Positions 49,997 to 58,089 of a DNA stretch of 64,000 nt are shown here, piece by piece (position 1 is the stretch's first letter; each line of letters begins with the position of its first letter). This DNA comes from Pseudomonas salomonii (GTDB taxonomy: Bacteria > Pseudomonadota > Gammaproteobacteria > Pseudomonadales > Pseudomonadaceae). The notes below the pieces were generated by a model. It made no database searches. It saw only the letters and a program-made list of their open reading frames with translations, and had not been told where the DNA came from. A program made the translations under genes and the position numbers. The DNA is taken from NCBI RefSeq assembly GCF_900107155.1, contig NZ_FNOX01000010.1, positions 1 through 64,000 of the forward strand, given 5' to 3'.

Positions 49997-50842
49997 TTAC
50001 CCCTTGACCGCGCCGGCCGTGAGGCCGCGCACGAAATACTTGCCTGCGATCACATAGACCAGCAGGGTCGGCAGCCCGGCGATCATCGCCGCCGCCATAT
50101 CCACGTTATATTCCTTGGCCCCGGTGCTGGTGTTGACCAGGTTGTTCAGCGCCACCGTGATGGGCTGCGAGTCGCCGCTGGAGAACACCACACCGAACAG
50201 GAAGTCGTTCCAGATCTGGGTGAACTGCCAGATCAGGCAGACCATGATGATCGGCGTCGACATCGGCAGAATGATCTGACGGAAGATGGTGAAGAAACCT
50301 GCACCGTCCAGCCGTGCCGCCTTGATCAGCGCGTCAGGAATGCTCACGTAGTAGTTACGGAAAAACAGTGTAGTAAACGCCAACCCGTAGACCACGTGCA
50401 CAAACACCAGGCCCGTGGTGGTACTGGCCAGGCCCATCTTGCCGAGGGTGAACGATGCCGGCAGCAGCACGGTCTGGAACGGCAGGAAGCAGCCGAACAA
50501 CAGCAGGCCGAAGAACAGCTGCGAGCCTTTGAAGCGCCAGAACGACAGCACATAGCCGTTCAGCGCGCCGATGGCGGTGGAGATCAGTACCGCCGGAACG
50601 GTGATCTTGATCGAGTTCCAGAAGTAACCGTCAACCGTGGCCCAGGCCTTGACCCAGCCGATGCCGGTGACCACGGTCGGCCAGCTCAGCAGGTTGCCGG
50701 TGCTGATGTCTTCCGGGGTTTTGAAGCTGGTCAGCAGCATCACCACCAGCGGCACCAGGTACAGCAGCACGGCGAGGATCAGCACCGCGTAGATCGCGAT
50801 GCGACTCAGGCTGATGGCAGGTTTGGAGGCGAGACTAGTCAT
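49997..50842 (-). CDS. gtsC: Glucose ABC transporter permease GtsC
   Basis: The 281-residue inner-membrane protein has six helices and the binding-protein-dependent transport motif (YYVSIPDALIKAARLDGAGF, then TIFRQIILPMSTP). It overlaps gtsB by 8 bp. Part of the MalG-type permease pair. Confidence 0.94.
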   Translation of the reverse strand: MTSLASKPAISLSRIAIYAVLILAVLLYLVPLVVMLLTSFKTPEDISTGNLLSWPTVVTGIGWVKAWATVDGYFWNSIKITVPAVLISTAIGALNGYVLSFWRFKGSQLFFGLLLFGCFLPFQTVLLPASFTLGKMGLASTTTGLVFVHVVYGLAFTTLFFRNYYVSIPDALIKAARLDGAGFFTIFRQIILPMSTPIIMVCLIWQFTQIWNDFLFGVVFSSGDSQPITVALNNLVNTSTGAKEYNVDMAAAMIAGLPTLLVYVIAGKYFVRGLTAGAVKG

Positions 50843-51743
50843 TGCGCTTGGTCCTCAGCTCGGAATACAGGTAAGGCACGATGATCGCGAGGATCGCGCC
50901 GAGCATCAGGATTGCACTGGCCGAGCCCATACCCATCTGGCCACGGCTGAAGGTGAACGAGTACATGAACATTGCCGGCAAATCGGACGAGTAGCCCGGG
51001 CCGCCGGCAGTCATGGCCGCTACCAGGTCGAAGCTCTTGATCGCGATGTGCGCGAGGATCATCACCGCACTGAAGAACACCGGGCGCAGGCTAGGCAGCA
51101 CCACGCTCCAGTAGATACGCGGCAGGCTGGCACCGTCGATCTGGGCGGCGCGCACGATCGACTGATCAACGCCACGCAGGCCGGCCAGGAACATCGCCAT
51201 GATGAAGCCCGAGGCTTGCCACACAGCGGCAATCACCAGGCAGTACACCACGCGGTCGGGGTCGATCAGCCAGTCGAGACGGAAGCCTTCCCAGCCCCAG
51301 TCACGCAGAAGTTTGTCCAGGCCCATGCCCGGGTTGAGCAGCCATTTCCACGCCGTACCGGTCACGATCATCGAGAGCGCCATCGGGTACAGGTAAATGG
51401 TGCGGATAAAACCTTCGCGGCGGATCTTCTGGTCGAGGAAAATCGCCAGCGTCACGCCGATCACCAAAGTGATGCCGATAAACATCCCGCCGAACAGCGC
51501 CAGATTCTTGCTCGCCACCCACCAACGGTCGTTGTCGAACAACCGCGCGTATTGCGCAAGACCGGCCCATTTGTAGCTGGGCAGGAACGTGGACGTGGTG
51601 AACGACAGCACGAATGTCCACAGGATGTAGCCGTAGAAGCCCACCAGTACGATGAACATGCTCGGTGCCAGCACCAGTTTAGGTAGCCAGCGCTGCAGCG
51701 CATCGAACGGCGAGGCCTTGCTGAACACAGCAACAGAACTCAT
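50835..51743 (-). CDS. gtsB: Glucose ABC transporter permease GtsB
   Basis: The 302-residue inner-membrane protein has six helices and the permease EAA motif (FLAGLRGVDQSIVRAAQIDG, then SLPRIYWSVVLPSLRP). It pairs with GtsC. It is 92 bp from gtsA, the only wide gap in the operon; the gap contains a strong hairpin at 51784-51818. Confidence 0.94.
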   Translation of the reverse strand: MSSVAVFSKASPFDALQRWLPKLVLAPSMFIVLVGFYGYILWTFVLSFTTSTFLPSYKWAGLAQYARLFDNDRWWVASKNLALFGGMFIGITLVIGVTLAIFLDQKIRREGFIRTIYLYPMALSMIVTGTAWKWLLNPGMGLDKLLRDWGWEGFRLDWLIDPDRVVYCLVIAAVWQASGFIMAMFLAGLRGVDQSIVRAAQIDGASLPRIYWSVVLPSLRPVFFSAVMILAHIAIKSFDLVAAMTAGGPGYSSDLPAMFMYSFTFSRGQMGMGSASAILMLGAILAIIVPYLYSELRTKRND

Positions 51744-51783
51744 GGGAAAATCCAGTACAGGGAAAAAAGACTACAGAAGCAAG

Positions 51784-51818
51784 CCTTGTGAGGGGTCAGG
51801 GGGTTTCCCCTCACAAGG
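51784..51818 (-). other. Strong intercistronic hairpin between gtsA and gtsB
   Basis: CCTTGTGAGGGG (51784-51795) and CCCCTCACAAGG (51807-51818) form a perfect 12-bp stem with an 11-base loop. No T-tract follows on the minus strand, so it is not a regular terminator. It is 17 bp after the gtsA stop and is placed to hold the mRNA 3' end of gtsA, raising the binding protein over the permease. Confidence 0.8.
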
Positions 51819-51835
51819 ACCAGCCGTGCTAACCG

Positions 51836-53122
51836 TTACTTGGCAGACTTGATCGCAGCGCCGAGTTTCTTGGCGGTGTCGGCCGGGTCGGCTTTCGGGT
51901 CGTTGATGTAGTTGGTCACGACATCAAAGAACGCGCCTTGTACCGCCAGGGTAGTGGCCATGTTGTGGGCCATACTTGGCTGCAGGCCACCGGATTTGGC
52001 GTCCGCCAGGAAGTCTTTGGCAGCGGTCTGAGCGCAGGAGTCGAAACCGAGCTTGTCCATTTCATTGAGCATGTCGGTACGAACCGGGATCGAGCCTTTG
52101 TTGATGCTGAAGACTTTCTGGAAGTTTTCACCCAACACGACTTTGGCGATGTCCTTCTGACCTTCCTGGGTGCCTTTGTCTTTAACCTTGAACACCGCCA
52201 GGGAGTCGATGTTGTAGGTAAAGGCTTTGTCGGTGCCCGGGAAAGCTACGCACTCGTAGTCTTTGCCGGCGACTTTCTTGGCGGCAGTCCACTCGGACTT
52301 GGCCCAGTCACCCATGATCTGCATGCCGGCCTTGCCGTTGATGACTTTGCCGGCTTCCAGATTCCAGTCCTGGCCTTTGCCGTCGACGTCCATATAGGTC
52401 GCGACCTTTTTCAGCTCAGTCAGGGCCTTGACCATTTGCGGGCCGGTCAGCGCGTCGTTATCCAGGTCAACCAGGGCTTTCTTGTAGCCATCAGCCCCCA
52501 TCACCGACAGAACGACCGCTTCGAATACGGTGCTGTCCTGCCAAGGCTGGCCACCGTGGGCGAGCGGGATGAAGCCTGCGGCTTTTAGCTTGTCGCCGGC
52601 TGCGTAGAATTCTTCGAGGGTGGTCGGGTTTTTGGTGATACCGGCTTTCTTGAAAACTTCCGGGTTGATCCACAGCCAGTTAACGCGGTGAATGTTGACC
52701 GGTACGGCAACGTAGTTACCTTCGTACTTCACGGTATCGGAGACTTTTTTGTCGAGCAGCGAGTCCCACTTTTCTTCTTTGGCGACGTCTTTGAGCACGT
52801 CGGTGTCGAGCAAGCCAGTAGACGCCCATTCCTGGATGTCCGGGCCTTTGATCTGGGCAACGCCGGGCGGGTTACCCGCGACTGCGCGGCTTTTCAGCAC
52901 AGTCATTGCAGTGGCGCCACCGCCACCGGCGACGGCACCGTCTTTCCAGACGAAGCCATCTTTCTCAACTTGAGCCTTCAGTACGTCCACTGCTGCTTTT
53001 TCACCGCCGGAGGTCCACCAATGCACAACTTCAACCGTCCCTTTCGAGTCGGCGGCAAATGCACTGAGGGGAAACAACGAGGCAATGGAAATAGCAACGG
53101 CGAGGCGATTAATCGCGTTCAT
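51836..53122 (-). CDS. gtsA: Glucose/mannose ABC substrate-binding protein GtsA
   Basis: The 428-residue periplasmic protein has a signal peptide (NRLAVAISIASLFPLSAFAA) and a sugar-binding mature part (VEVVHWWTSGGEKAAVDVLK, NIHRVNWLWINPEVFKKAGI, HGGQPWQDSTVFEAV). It captures glucose and passes it to GtsBC. The leader has a CA motif overlapping the ribosome site, and the upstream promoter shares an 18-bp palindrome with the AGE gene. Confidence 0.95.
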   Translation of the reverse strand: MNAINRLAVAISIASLFPLSAFAADSKGTVEVVHWWTSGGEKAAVDVLKAQVEKDGFVWKDGAVAGGGGATAMTVLKSRAVAGNPPGVAQIKGPDIQEWASTGLLDTDVLKDVAKEEKWDSLLDKKVSDTVKYEGNYVAVPVNIHRVNWLWINPEVFKKAGITKNPTTLEEFYAAGDKLKAAGFIPLAHGGQPWQDSTVFEAVVLSVMGADGYKKALVDLDNDALTGPQMVKALTELKKVATYMDVDGKGQDWNLEAGKVINGKAGMQIMGDWAKSEWTAAKKVAGKDYECVAFPGTDKAFTYNIDSLAVFKVKDKGTQEGQKDIAKVVLGENFQKVFSINKGSIPVRTDMLNEMDKLGFDSCAQTAAKDFLADAKSGGLQPSMAHNMATTLAVQGAFFDVVTNYINDPKADPADTAKKLGAAIKSAK

Positions 53123-53133
53123 CTGAATACCTT

Positions 53134-53144
53134 TTCTTGTTGTT
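53134..53144 (-). promoter_or_regulatory. Crc/Hfq-type CA motif in the gtsA leader
   Basis: AACAACAAGAA on the coding strand carries overlapping AANAANAA units (AACAACAA, AACAAGAA), directly before AAAGG, the likely ribosome site. Confidence 0.6.
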
Positions 53145-53173
53145 ATGCATGCAAGTCTAGAGCTTGCGCTGCA

Positions 53174-53242
53174 CGGAGTTTAAACATGGATTTTTAGCGC
53201 GCAGGTAACAAAGGGACGTACAAATGTCACCACTTGGTGACA
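53174..53242 (-). promoter_or_regulatory. gtsA promoter block with palindrome TGTCAC-N6-GTGACA
   Basis: Read on the minus strand, the block begins with the palindrome TGTCACCAAGTGGTGACA (53225-53242), then has TTTGTTACCTGC with GTTAC at 53205-53209, and ends GTTTAAACTCCG (53174-53185), 52 bp before the gtsA ATG. Aligned without gaps to the block upstream of the AGE gene, about 45 of 69 positions are identical. The palindrome overlaps the 3' end of the AGE coding sequence. No regulator is identified in the window. Confidence 0.65.
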
Positions 53243-54486
53243 TAACGCCCTTGGCCCAACGCACTGGTCATACTCGGTGCCAAGGGCAGTACAGGCAGTA
53301 CGACCGCTTGCCAGGCATGGTACAGGTCCGGCTTGCCACCCCAGATCTTGCTGCTGGGCTGGTTGTGCGGGCTGAGTTCGTGGTGCCAGCTGCCGTTGAT
53401 ACGGTCGATAAAGTGGCTTTCACAAAACTCCCAGAAGCGCCGGTACCAGGTTTCGTAATGCAGCTCGCCGGTGCGTTTGAGCAAGGCCTGGGCCGCCGCG
53501 CTGGCTTCAGCGTGGGTCCAGTGCAAGCGCTCGCGCACCACCGGTTGATGGTTCCAGTCCAGGGTGTAGACAATGCCGGGCGCGCCGTCCACGGCCCAGG
53601 CGTACTCGCAGGCGCTGGCGAACAGGCCACGGGCGTCGGTCACCAGCCAGTCCGGTGTGGCCAGCCCGGCGTGCAGGCGTGCGGCTTCCAGGTGCAGTAC
53701 CAACCGTGCCCATTCGAAACCGTGGCCGGGGGTGATGCCATACGGGCGGAAACCATCGGCGGGGTTGTCTTCGTTGTAGCCGAGCAAGGGTTGCCAGTGG
53801 GTGTCGAAATGCTCGATCACCATGAACTGGTTGCCGGCAGCGTGAGTGTGGATAACGCGCTCGACAATGCGCAGCGCGCGGTCCAGCCAGCGTGTTTCAC
53901 CGGTGACATCGGCCAGTGCCAGAAAGGCTTCGGTGGCGTGCATGTTGCTGTTGGCACCACGATACGCTTCGACGCCGCTCCAGTCCTGGGCGAAGGACTC
54001 GAGCATCACGCCCTCCTCTTCGCTCCAGAAGAACTGGTCGATGATATGCACGGCGTCGTTAAGCAGGTTTTGCGCTCCGGGCGCGCCGGCCACTACGGCA
54101 GAGCTGGCAGCCAGGGCAACAAAAGTATGCAGGTAAGCGGCTTTGCCACGGTTGCCATCCAGGGCGTTGGGCGCGGCGAACCAGCCGCCGTGCTCACTGT
54201 CGCGCAAGGGGCCACTGAGGGCGGCAACACCATGGGCAATCAGGTCGGCATAACCCGGCAAACCCATGGCGTGGGCCATGGCAAAGCTGTGGGTCATGCG
54301 CGCAGTGTTCATGGTTTCGGCGTGGGCGTCGGCCGGCAGTTGGCCTTGGTCGTCAAGGTTGCCGAAGCCGTCCGGCAGACGTGAAGCTTTGGCGAACGCC
54401 AGCAGGCGTTGGCCTTCACTGGCGAGCCAGGCGTGATGGGCAGGTGCGTTCAGCCAACTGCTGGCAGGCAGTGGTTGCATGGTCAT
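53227..54486 (-). CDS. AGE-family sugar epimerase/isomerase (mannose isomerase-like)
   Basis: The 419-residue protein has the alpha/alpha-barrel AGE fold: GYADLIAHGVAALSGPLRDS, GGWFAAPNALDGNRGKAAYL, RGANSNMHATEAFLALADVT, PGHGFEWARLVLHLEAARLH, WAVDGAPGIVYTLDWNHQPV. Relatives convert mannose to fructose or N-acylglucosamine to N-acylmannosamine. It is 104 bp upstream of gtsA and has a promoter of the same design, so it likely acts on a sugar brought in by Gts. AAGGG precedes ATG 54486; a second ATG is at 54480. Confidence 0.85.
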   Translation of the reverse strand: MTMQPLPASSWLNAPAHHAWLASEGQRLLAFAKASRLPDGFGNLDDQGQLPADAHAETMNTARMTHSFAMAHAMGLPGYADLIAHGVAALSGPLRDSEHGGWFAAPNALDGNRGKAAYLHTFVALAASSAVVAGAPGAQNLLNDAVHIIDQFFWSEEEGVMLESFAQDWSGVEAYRGANSNMHATEAFLALADVTGETRWLDRALRIVERVIHTHAAGNQFMVIEHFDTHWQPLLGYNEDNPADGFRPYGITPGHGFEWARLVLHLEAARLHAGLATPDWLVTDARGLFASACEYAWAVDGAPGIVYTLDWNHQPVVRERLHWTHAEASAAAQALLKRTGELHYETWYRRFWEFCESHFIDRINGSWHHELSPHNQPSSKIWGGKPDLYHAWQAVVLPVLPLAPSMTSALGQGRYVTKW

Positions 54487-54517
54487 GGGTAGCCCTTTTT
54501 AGTTTTTGTGGGATGAC

Positions 54518-54586
54518 CGAAGTCTAAACAAGGGCGCGATGGGGGCAAGTAACGAAGGGGAGGGGAAATGTCACAAGGCTGTGACA
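54518..54586 (-). promoter_or_regulatory. AGE-gene promoter block with palindrome TGTCAC-N6-GTGACA
   Basis: On the minus strand the palindrome TGTCACAGCCTTGTGACA (54569-54586) is followed by CTTCGTTACTTGC with GTTAC at 54549-54553, and GTTTAGACTTCG (54518-54529), 32 bp before the ATG. Spacing equals that of the gtsA block to the base. A 107-bp-type repeat begins 3 bp upstream of the palindrome. Confidence 0.65.
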
Positions 54587-54588
54587 TT

Positions 54589-54693
54589 GATCGTTCCCAC
54601 GCTCTGCGTGGTAATGCAGCCTGTGGCGCTCTGCGCCACAGCGGGACGCGGAGCGTCCATGGCGGCATTCCCACGCAGAGCGTGGGAACGATC
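54589..54693. repeat. Palindromic element, copy 7 (105 bp), supplies a stop codon
   Basis: The ends are GATCGTTCCC and GGGAACGATC; inner hairpins are TGTGGCGCTCTGCGCCACA and GGACGCGGAGCGTCC, changed from the other copies with compensating bases. The stop codon (TCA, 54692-54694) of the coiled-coil protein gene overlaps its right end. Confidence 0.9.
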
Positions 54694-55516
54694 ATTGGCC
54701 CAGTGGGGTGACCCGCGCGGGCGCGTTGAGCTTTTGGTTCAGGTTCTGGACCTGGCTCTGCAAGGTGGTGATATTGCGCGTGGTCTGGATGCGGAACACG
54801 TCAAACTCTTTATTGGTTGGCGCATCACTGTTGGCGGGCTGGTTTTCCTGCGCGCTTTTAAGCACTAGCAGGTCTTGTTCCAGGCGAGCGATGGCTGCGC
54901 TCGGGTTGCCTTGTTTCTTCAGGGCAGCCACGTCAGCGGACAGGTCCTTGATGTCACCCTGCGCCGCCTTGAGCGTGGCCACGGCCTCGGTCAGCGCCTG
55001 CACCTGGCCCTGGAGTTTGGCATTCGCGCTCGACAGCTCGGTGGTGCTGGCGCTCATCTGTGCCAGGCGTTGGTCCAGTTCAGTCGCCTGCCCGGCCACG
55101 CCCACTTGCTGCTTGCCTTGCTCCAGCAATTGGGTTTCCAACTGCTTGATCTGCGCCTTGAGGGCTTCGCTGCCGTTGTTCACATTGGCTTCGCTGGCCA
55201 CTACCTTGCCGGAAATGTCCTGCAGGCGCCCCGCCGCTTCTTCGCTGATGCGCGCAAAGCTTTCCTGGGTGGCGACCAACTGCTGGCCCATCAGGGAAAT
55301 CTGCTGGAAACTCCACCAGGCAAGCCCGGCGAAGGCGATCAGCAGCGCGCCGACCAGGGCCCACAGTGGGCCGGTGCTGGCGCTCTTGACCTTGACCACC
55401 TTGGTTGTGCGCGAGCGCACGGAGGTGGCGGGAGTGGGTTCGAAATCATCATCGTCCCCGATGTCGGCCCGCAGGCTGGGAACGTTGTCGAAATCGTCTT
55501 TGGCATCGTTACGCAT
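54692..55516 (-). CDS. Single-pass membrane protein with long coiled coil
   Basis: The 274-residue protein has an acidic cytoplasmic N-terminus (~1-48, with DIGDDDDFEP), one transmembrane helix (PLWALVGALLIAFAGLAWWS, ~49-68) and a heptad-rich periplasmic region (~75-225) ending in a helical tail. No enzyme motif is seen. It may be an envelope scaffold. The stop codon is within a repeat element. Function unknown. Confidence 0.75.
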   Translation of the reverse strand: MRNDAKDDFDNVPSLRADIGDDDDFEPTPATSVRSRTTKVVKVKSASTGPLWALVGALLIAFAGLAWWSFQQISLMGQQLVATQESFARISEEAAGRLQDISGKVVASEANVNNGSEALKAQIKQLETQLLEQGKQQVGVAGQATELDQRLAQMSASTTELSSANAKLQGQVQALTEAVATLKAAQGDIKDLSADVAALKKQGNPSAAIARLEQDLLVLKSAQENQPANSDAPTNKEFDVFRIQTTRNITTLQSQVQNLNQKLNAPARVTPLGQ

Positions 55517-55643
55517 GAATCAACCCTGAATCGGTGAAATGGCGACCGCAATAGCCGAGCGAGCGGAGTATAAACCCCGTTCACGCCGCATTGGTCGACC
55601 CGGAAGCCTGAATTCGGTTCCCGATGTGTTGCTGGTTGTGAGC

Positions 55644-56642
55644 TTATTTCAGCCCCGGATCCTGAGCTTTCCACCAACTGCAGAACTCATCGAGCGCCGT
55701 CCACAGGCTGACCTTGGGCTCGTAGTCGAGATAATGCCTGGCGCGGCTGATGTCCAGGGTGAAATCTTTGTTCATCACCTGCGTGCCCAAACGCGACAAC
55801 GACGGCTCCGGACGCCCCGGCCACATCGCACAGAATGCCTCGTTCAGCGCCGCCACGCTGTAGGACAAACCGTAAGACCGGTGCCGGGTGACCTGGGGCA
55901 TGTCCATCTGGCGCATCACGTAATTGACCACATCCCACACGGGCACCGGCGCGCCATTGCTGATGTTGTAGGCCTTGCCCAAGGCCGAGCCGGTGGCGAG
56001 CAAGCTGCTGAGCAGCGCCTCATTGAGGTTGTGCACGCTGGTGAAATCGACCTTGTTCAAACCATCGCCGACAATGGCCAGGCGATTTTTGCGCTGCATT
56101 TTAAGCAAGCGCGGGAAGATGCTCATGTCGCCGGCCCCGGTGACAAAACGCGGGCGCAGCGCGAGTACTTCAAGGCCGAACTCCTGGGCGCCGAACACCT
56201 TCTGTTCCGCCAGGTACTTGGTGGCGGCATACGGATGCTTGAAGCGCTTGGGCACTTGTTCCTCGGTCAGCCCCAGGTGATCGCGGCCATCAAAGTAGAT
56301 CGACGGCGACGACAAGTGCACCAGGCGCCCGACACGCTCTTTAAGGCAGGCCTCGACGACGTTTTCGGTGACCAGCACATTGCCCTGATGGAAGTCCTGG
56401 TACTTGCCCCACAACCCGACGGCCCCGGCGCAATGCACCACGGCTTCGACATCGCGGCACAACTCGCGCACCAGGTCGGCATCATTGAGATCACCCTGGA
56501 TAAACTCGGCGCCGCGCCTTACCAGGTGCTCCACACCTTCGGCGCGCCGCCCGTTGACCCGCACGTCCAGGCCCTGCTCCAGGGCGAAACGCGCAAAACG
56601 CCCGCCGATGAAGCCGCTTGCGCCGGTGACCAGAATTTTCAT
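55644..56642 (-). CDS. NAD(P)-dependent extended SDR (3-beta-HSD-like)
   Basis: The 332-residue protein has MKILVTGASGFIGGRFARFA with GxxGxxG, VVHCAGAVGLWGKYQDFHQG, LVHLSSPSIYFDG and Y-x3-K in HPYAATKYLAEQ. These are 3-beta-hydroxysteroid dehydrogenase/dihydroflavonol reductase-like features. The substrate is unknown. It precedes, on the same strand, no other gene of the set and is followed by the coiled-coil gene after 127 bp. Confidence 0.85.
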   Translation of the reverse strand: MKILVTGASGFIGGRFARFALEQGLDVRVNGRRAEGVEHLVRRGAEFIQGDLNDADLVRELCRDVEAVVHCAGAVGLWGKYQDFHQGNVLVTENVVEACLKERVGRLVHLSSPSIYFDGRDHLGLTEEQVPKRFKHPYAATKYLAEQKVFGAQEFGLEVLALRPRFVTGAGDMSIFPRLLKMQRKNRLAIVGDGLNKVDFTSVHNLNEALLSSLLATGSALGKAYNISNGAPVPVWDVVNYVMRQMDMPQVTRHRSYGLSYSVAALNEAFCAMWPGRPEPSLSRLGTQVMNKDFTLDISRARHYLDYEPKVSLWTALDEFCSWWKAQDPGLK

Positions 56643-56694
56643 TTGTTACCCCATGTTCTTTCGTTTTTCATCGCTGTTGCCTTGACGCACGCCA

Positions 56695-57588
56695 TCAGTC
56701 CAACGGCACCAACCATTGGCCACACGCCTGGGCCAAGTGATCGGTCAGCAACCCCAACAATTGCCCGCCACTGCGCCAATGATGCCAGTACAAGGGCACG
56801 TCGATGGGCTTATCTGGCAACAACTCGACCAACACGCCGGTTTGCAACTGGTCGCGCACCTGTAATTCCGGCACCAGGCCCCAGCCCAGCCCGGCTTCGG
56901 TCAGGCGAATAAAACCTTCGGAGGACGGGCACAAATGGTGCTCGAAACCGCCGTCCACGCCCAGAGAGGCCAGGTAGCGGTGCTGCAGGAAATCGTCCGG
57001 GCCAAACACCAGTGCCGGCGTGCGTGCCAACTGATCGGCACGCACGCCTTCAGGAAAATGCCGCGTTATAAATGCAGGGCTGGCCAACGCACGGTAGCGC
57101 ATGGCACCGAGCAACAGGCTGCGCGCCCCGGCCACCGGGCGTTCGCTGGCGCAGATACAGGCCGCCACTTCACCGGCGCGCATGCGTTTGAGGCCCACGG
57201 TCTGGTCTTCTACCACCAGGTCCAGCAACAAATGCTGCTCGGCGCAAAAGTCGCTGACGGCCTCGGCCCACCAGGTGGCGAGGCTGTCGGCGTTCAAGGC
57301 GATGCGCAGGCGCTCGGGCATGCCCTCCTCGTCCAGCGCCGGCACCTGGCTTTGCAGGTCACGCTCAAGCAAACGCACCTGTTGCACATGGTTAAGCAAA
57401 CGCCGCCCGATGTCGGTGGGTGTCGGTGGCGTGGCCCGCACCAGCACCGGTTGGCCAATACGCGCCTCCAGTAACTTGATGCGCTGGGAAATCGCCGACT
57501 GCGAAAGCCCCAGCACCTGGGCGCCACGCTCGAAGCCGGCCTGCTCCACCACCGCCGCCAGGGCGGAAAGCAATTTATAGTCGAACAT
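56695..57588 (-). CDS. argP: LysR-family regulator ArgP
   Basis: The 297-residue regulator has the winged helix (FDYKLLSALAAVVEQAGFER, SQSAISQRIKLLEARIGQPV) and LysR effector domain, in the ArgP/IciA subgroup. ATG 57588 (MFDYKL) is chosen over the open frame to 57738. ArgP activates the arginine/lysine exporter gene argO, which lies close by in divergent orientation (58089) behind an ACT gene. Gene order matches the P. aeruginosa iciA region. Confidence 0.9.
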   Translation of the reverse strand: MFDYKLLSALAAVVEQAGFERGAQVLGLSQSAISQRIKLLEARIGQPVLVRATPPTPTDIGRRLLNHVQQVRLLERDLQSQVPALDEEGMPERLRIALNADSLATWWAEAVSDFCAEQHLLLDLVVEDQTVGLKRMRAGEVAACICASERPVAGARSLLLGAMRYRALASPAFITRHFPEGVRADQLARTPALVFGPDDFLQHRYLASLGVDGGFEHHLCPSSEGFIRLTEAGLGWGLVPELQVRDQLQTGVLVELLPDKPIDVPLYWHHWRSGGQLLGLLTDHLAQACGQWLVPLD

Positions 57589-57687
57589 CAGTTTCTCTAA
57601 TGAGCGATCAGCAATATTGGTTTTTCTTATACAGCGCGGGCCGGGAGAATGACCAGCATTGCTTCTCTTTATTAAAGGAACCCACAC

Positions 57688-58089
57688 ATGGCTGGCGAAA
57701 CCGCGCTGACAACCCTGCTGCGCAGCATGAGCCCTCATCTGAACGAAGGCGACTACGTGTTCTGCACCCTGCCCGACTCACGTATCCCGGCAGGTTGCGA
57801 GATCCTCGGCAGCTTTCGTGAACAGGAAGGTTTGACGCTGATTCTGGAGCGCAAGCAAGCGGAACACGCCGGGCTGGCCTTCGACTATGTGGCCGCCTGG
57901 ATCACCCTGAATGTGCATTCGGCCCTTGAAGCCGTAGGCCTGACGGCGGCGTTCGCCAGTGCGCTGGGCAGCGCCGGCATCAGTTGCAACGTGATTGCCG
58001 GGTTTTATCACGACCACCTGTTCGTCGGCCGCGCCGATGCCGAGCGGGCCATGGAAGTATTACGCCAACTGGCAGCAAACGCGGAGTAA
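57688..58089 (+). CDS. ACT-domain protein
   Basis: The 133-residue protein has a tandem ACT-like pattern: YVFCTLPDSRIPAGCEILGS, AAWITLNVHSALEAVGLTAA and ISCNVIAGFYHDHLFVGRAD. ACT domains sense amino acids. It precedes argO with the stop (TAA) overlapping the argO start ATG, so it may work as a lysine/arginine sensor in the export operon. Confidence 0.85.
   Translation: MAGETALTTLLRSMSPHLNEGDYVFCTLPDSRIPAGCEILGSFREQEGLTLILERKQAEHAGLAFDYVAAWITLNVHSALEAVGLTAAFASALGSAGISCNVIAGFYHDHLFVGRADAERAMEVLRQLAANAE

Noticed and set aside
48951..50057. 368-residue open frame antisense to gtsD
   Set aside because: His/Gln/Ala-rich with no motif; gtsD is well supported.
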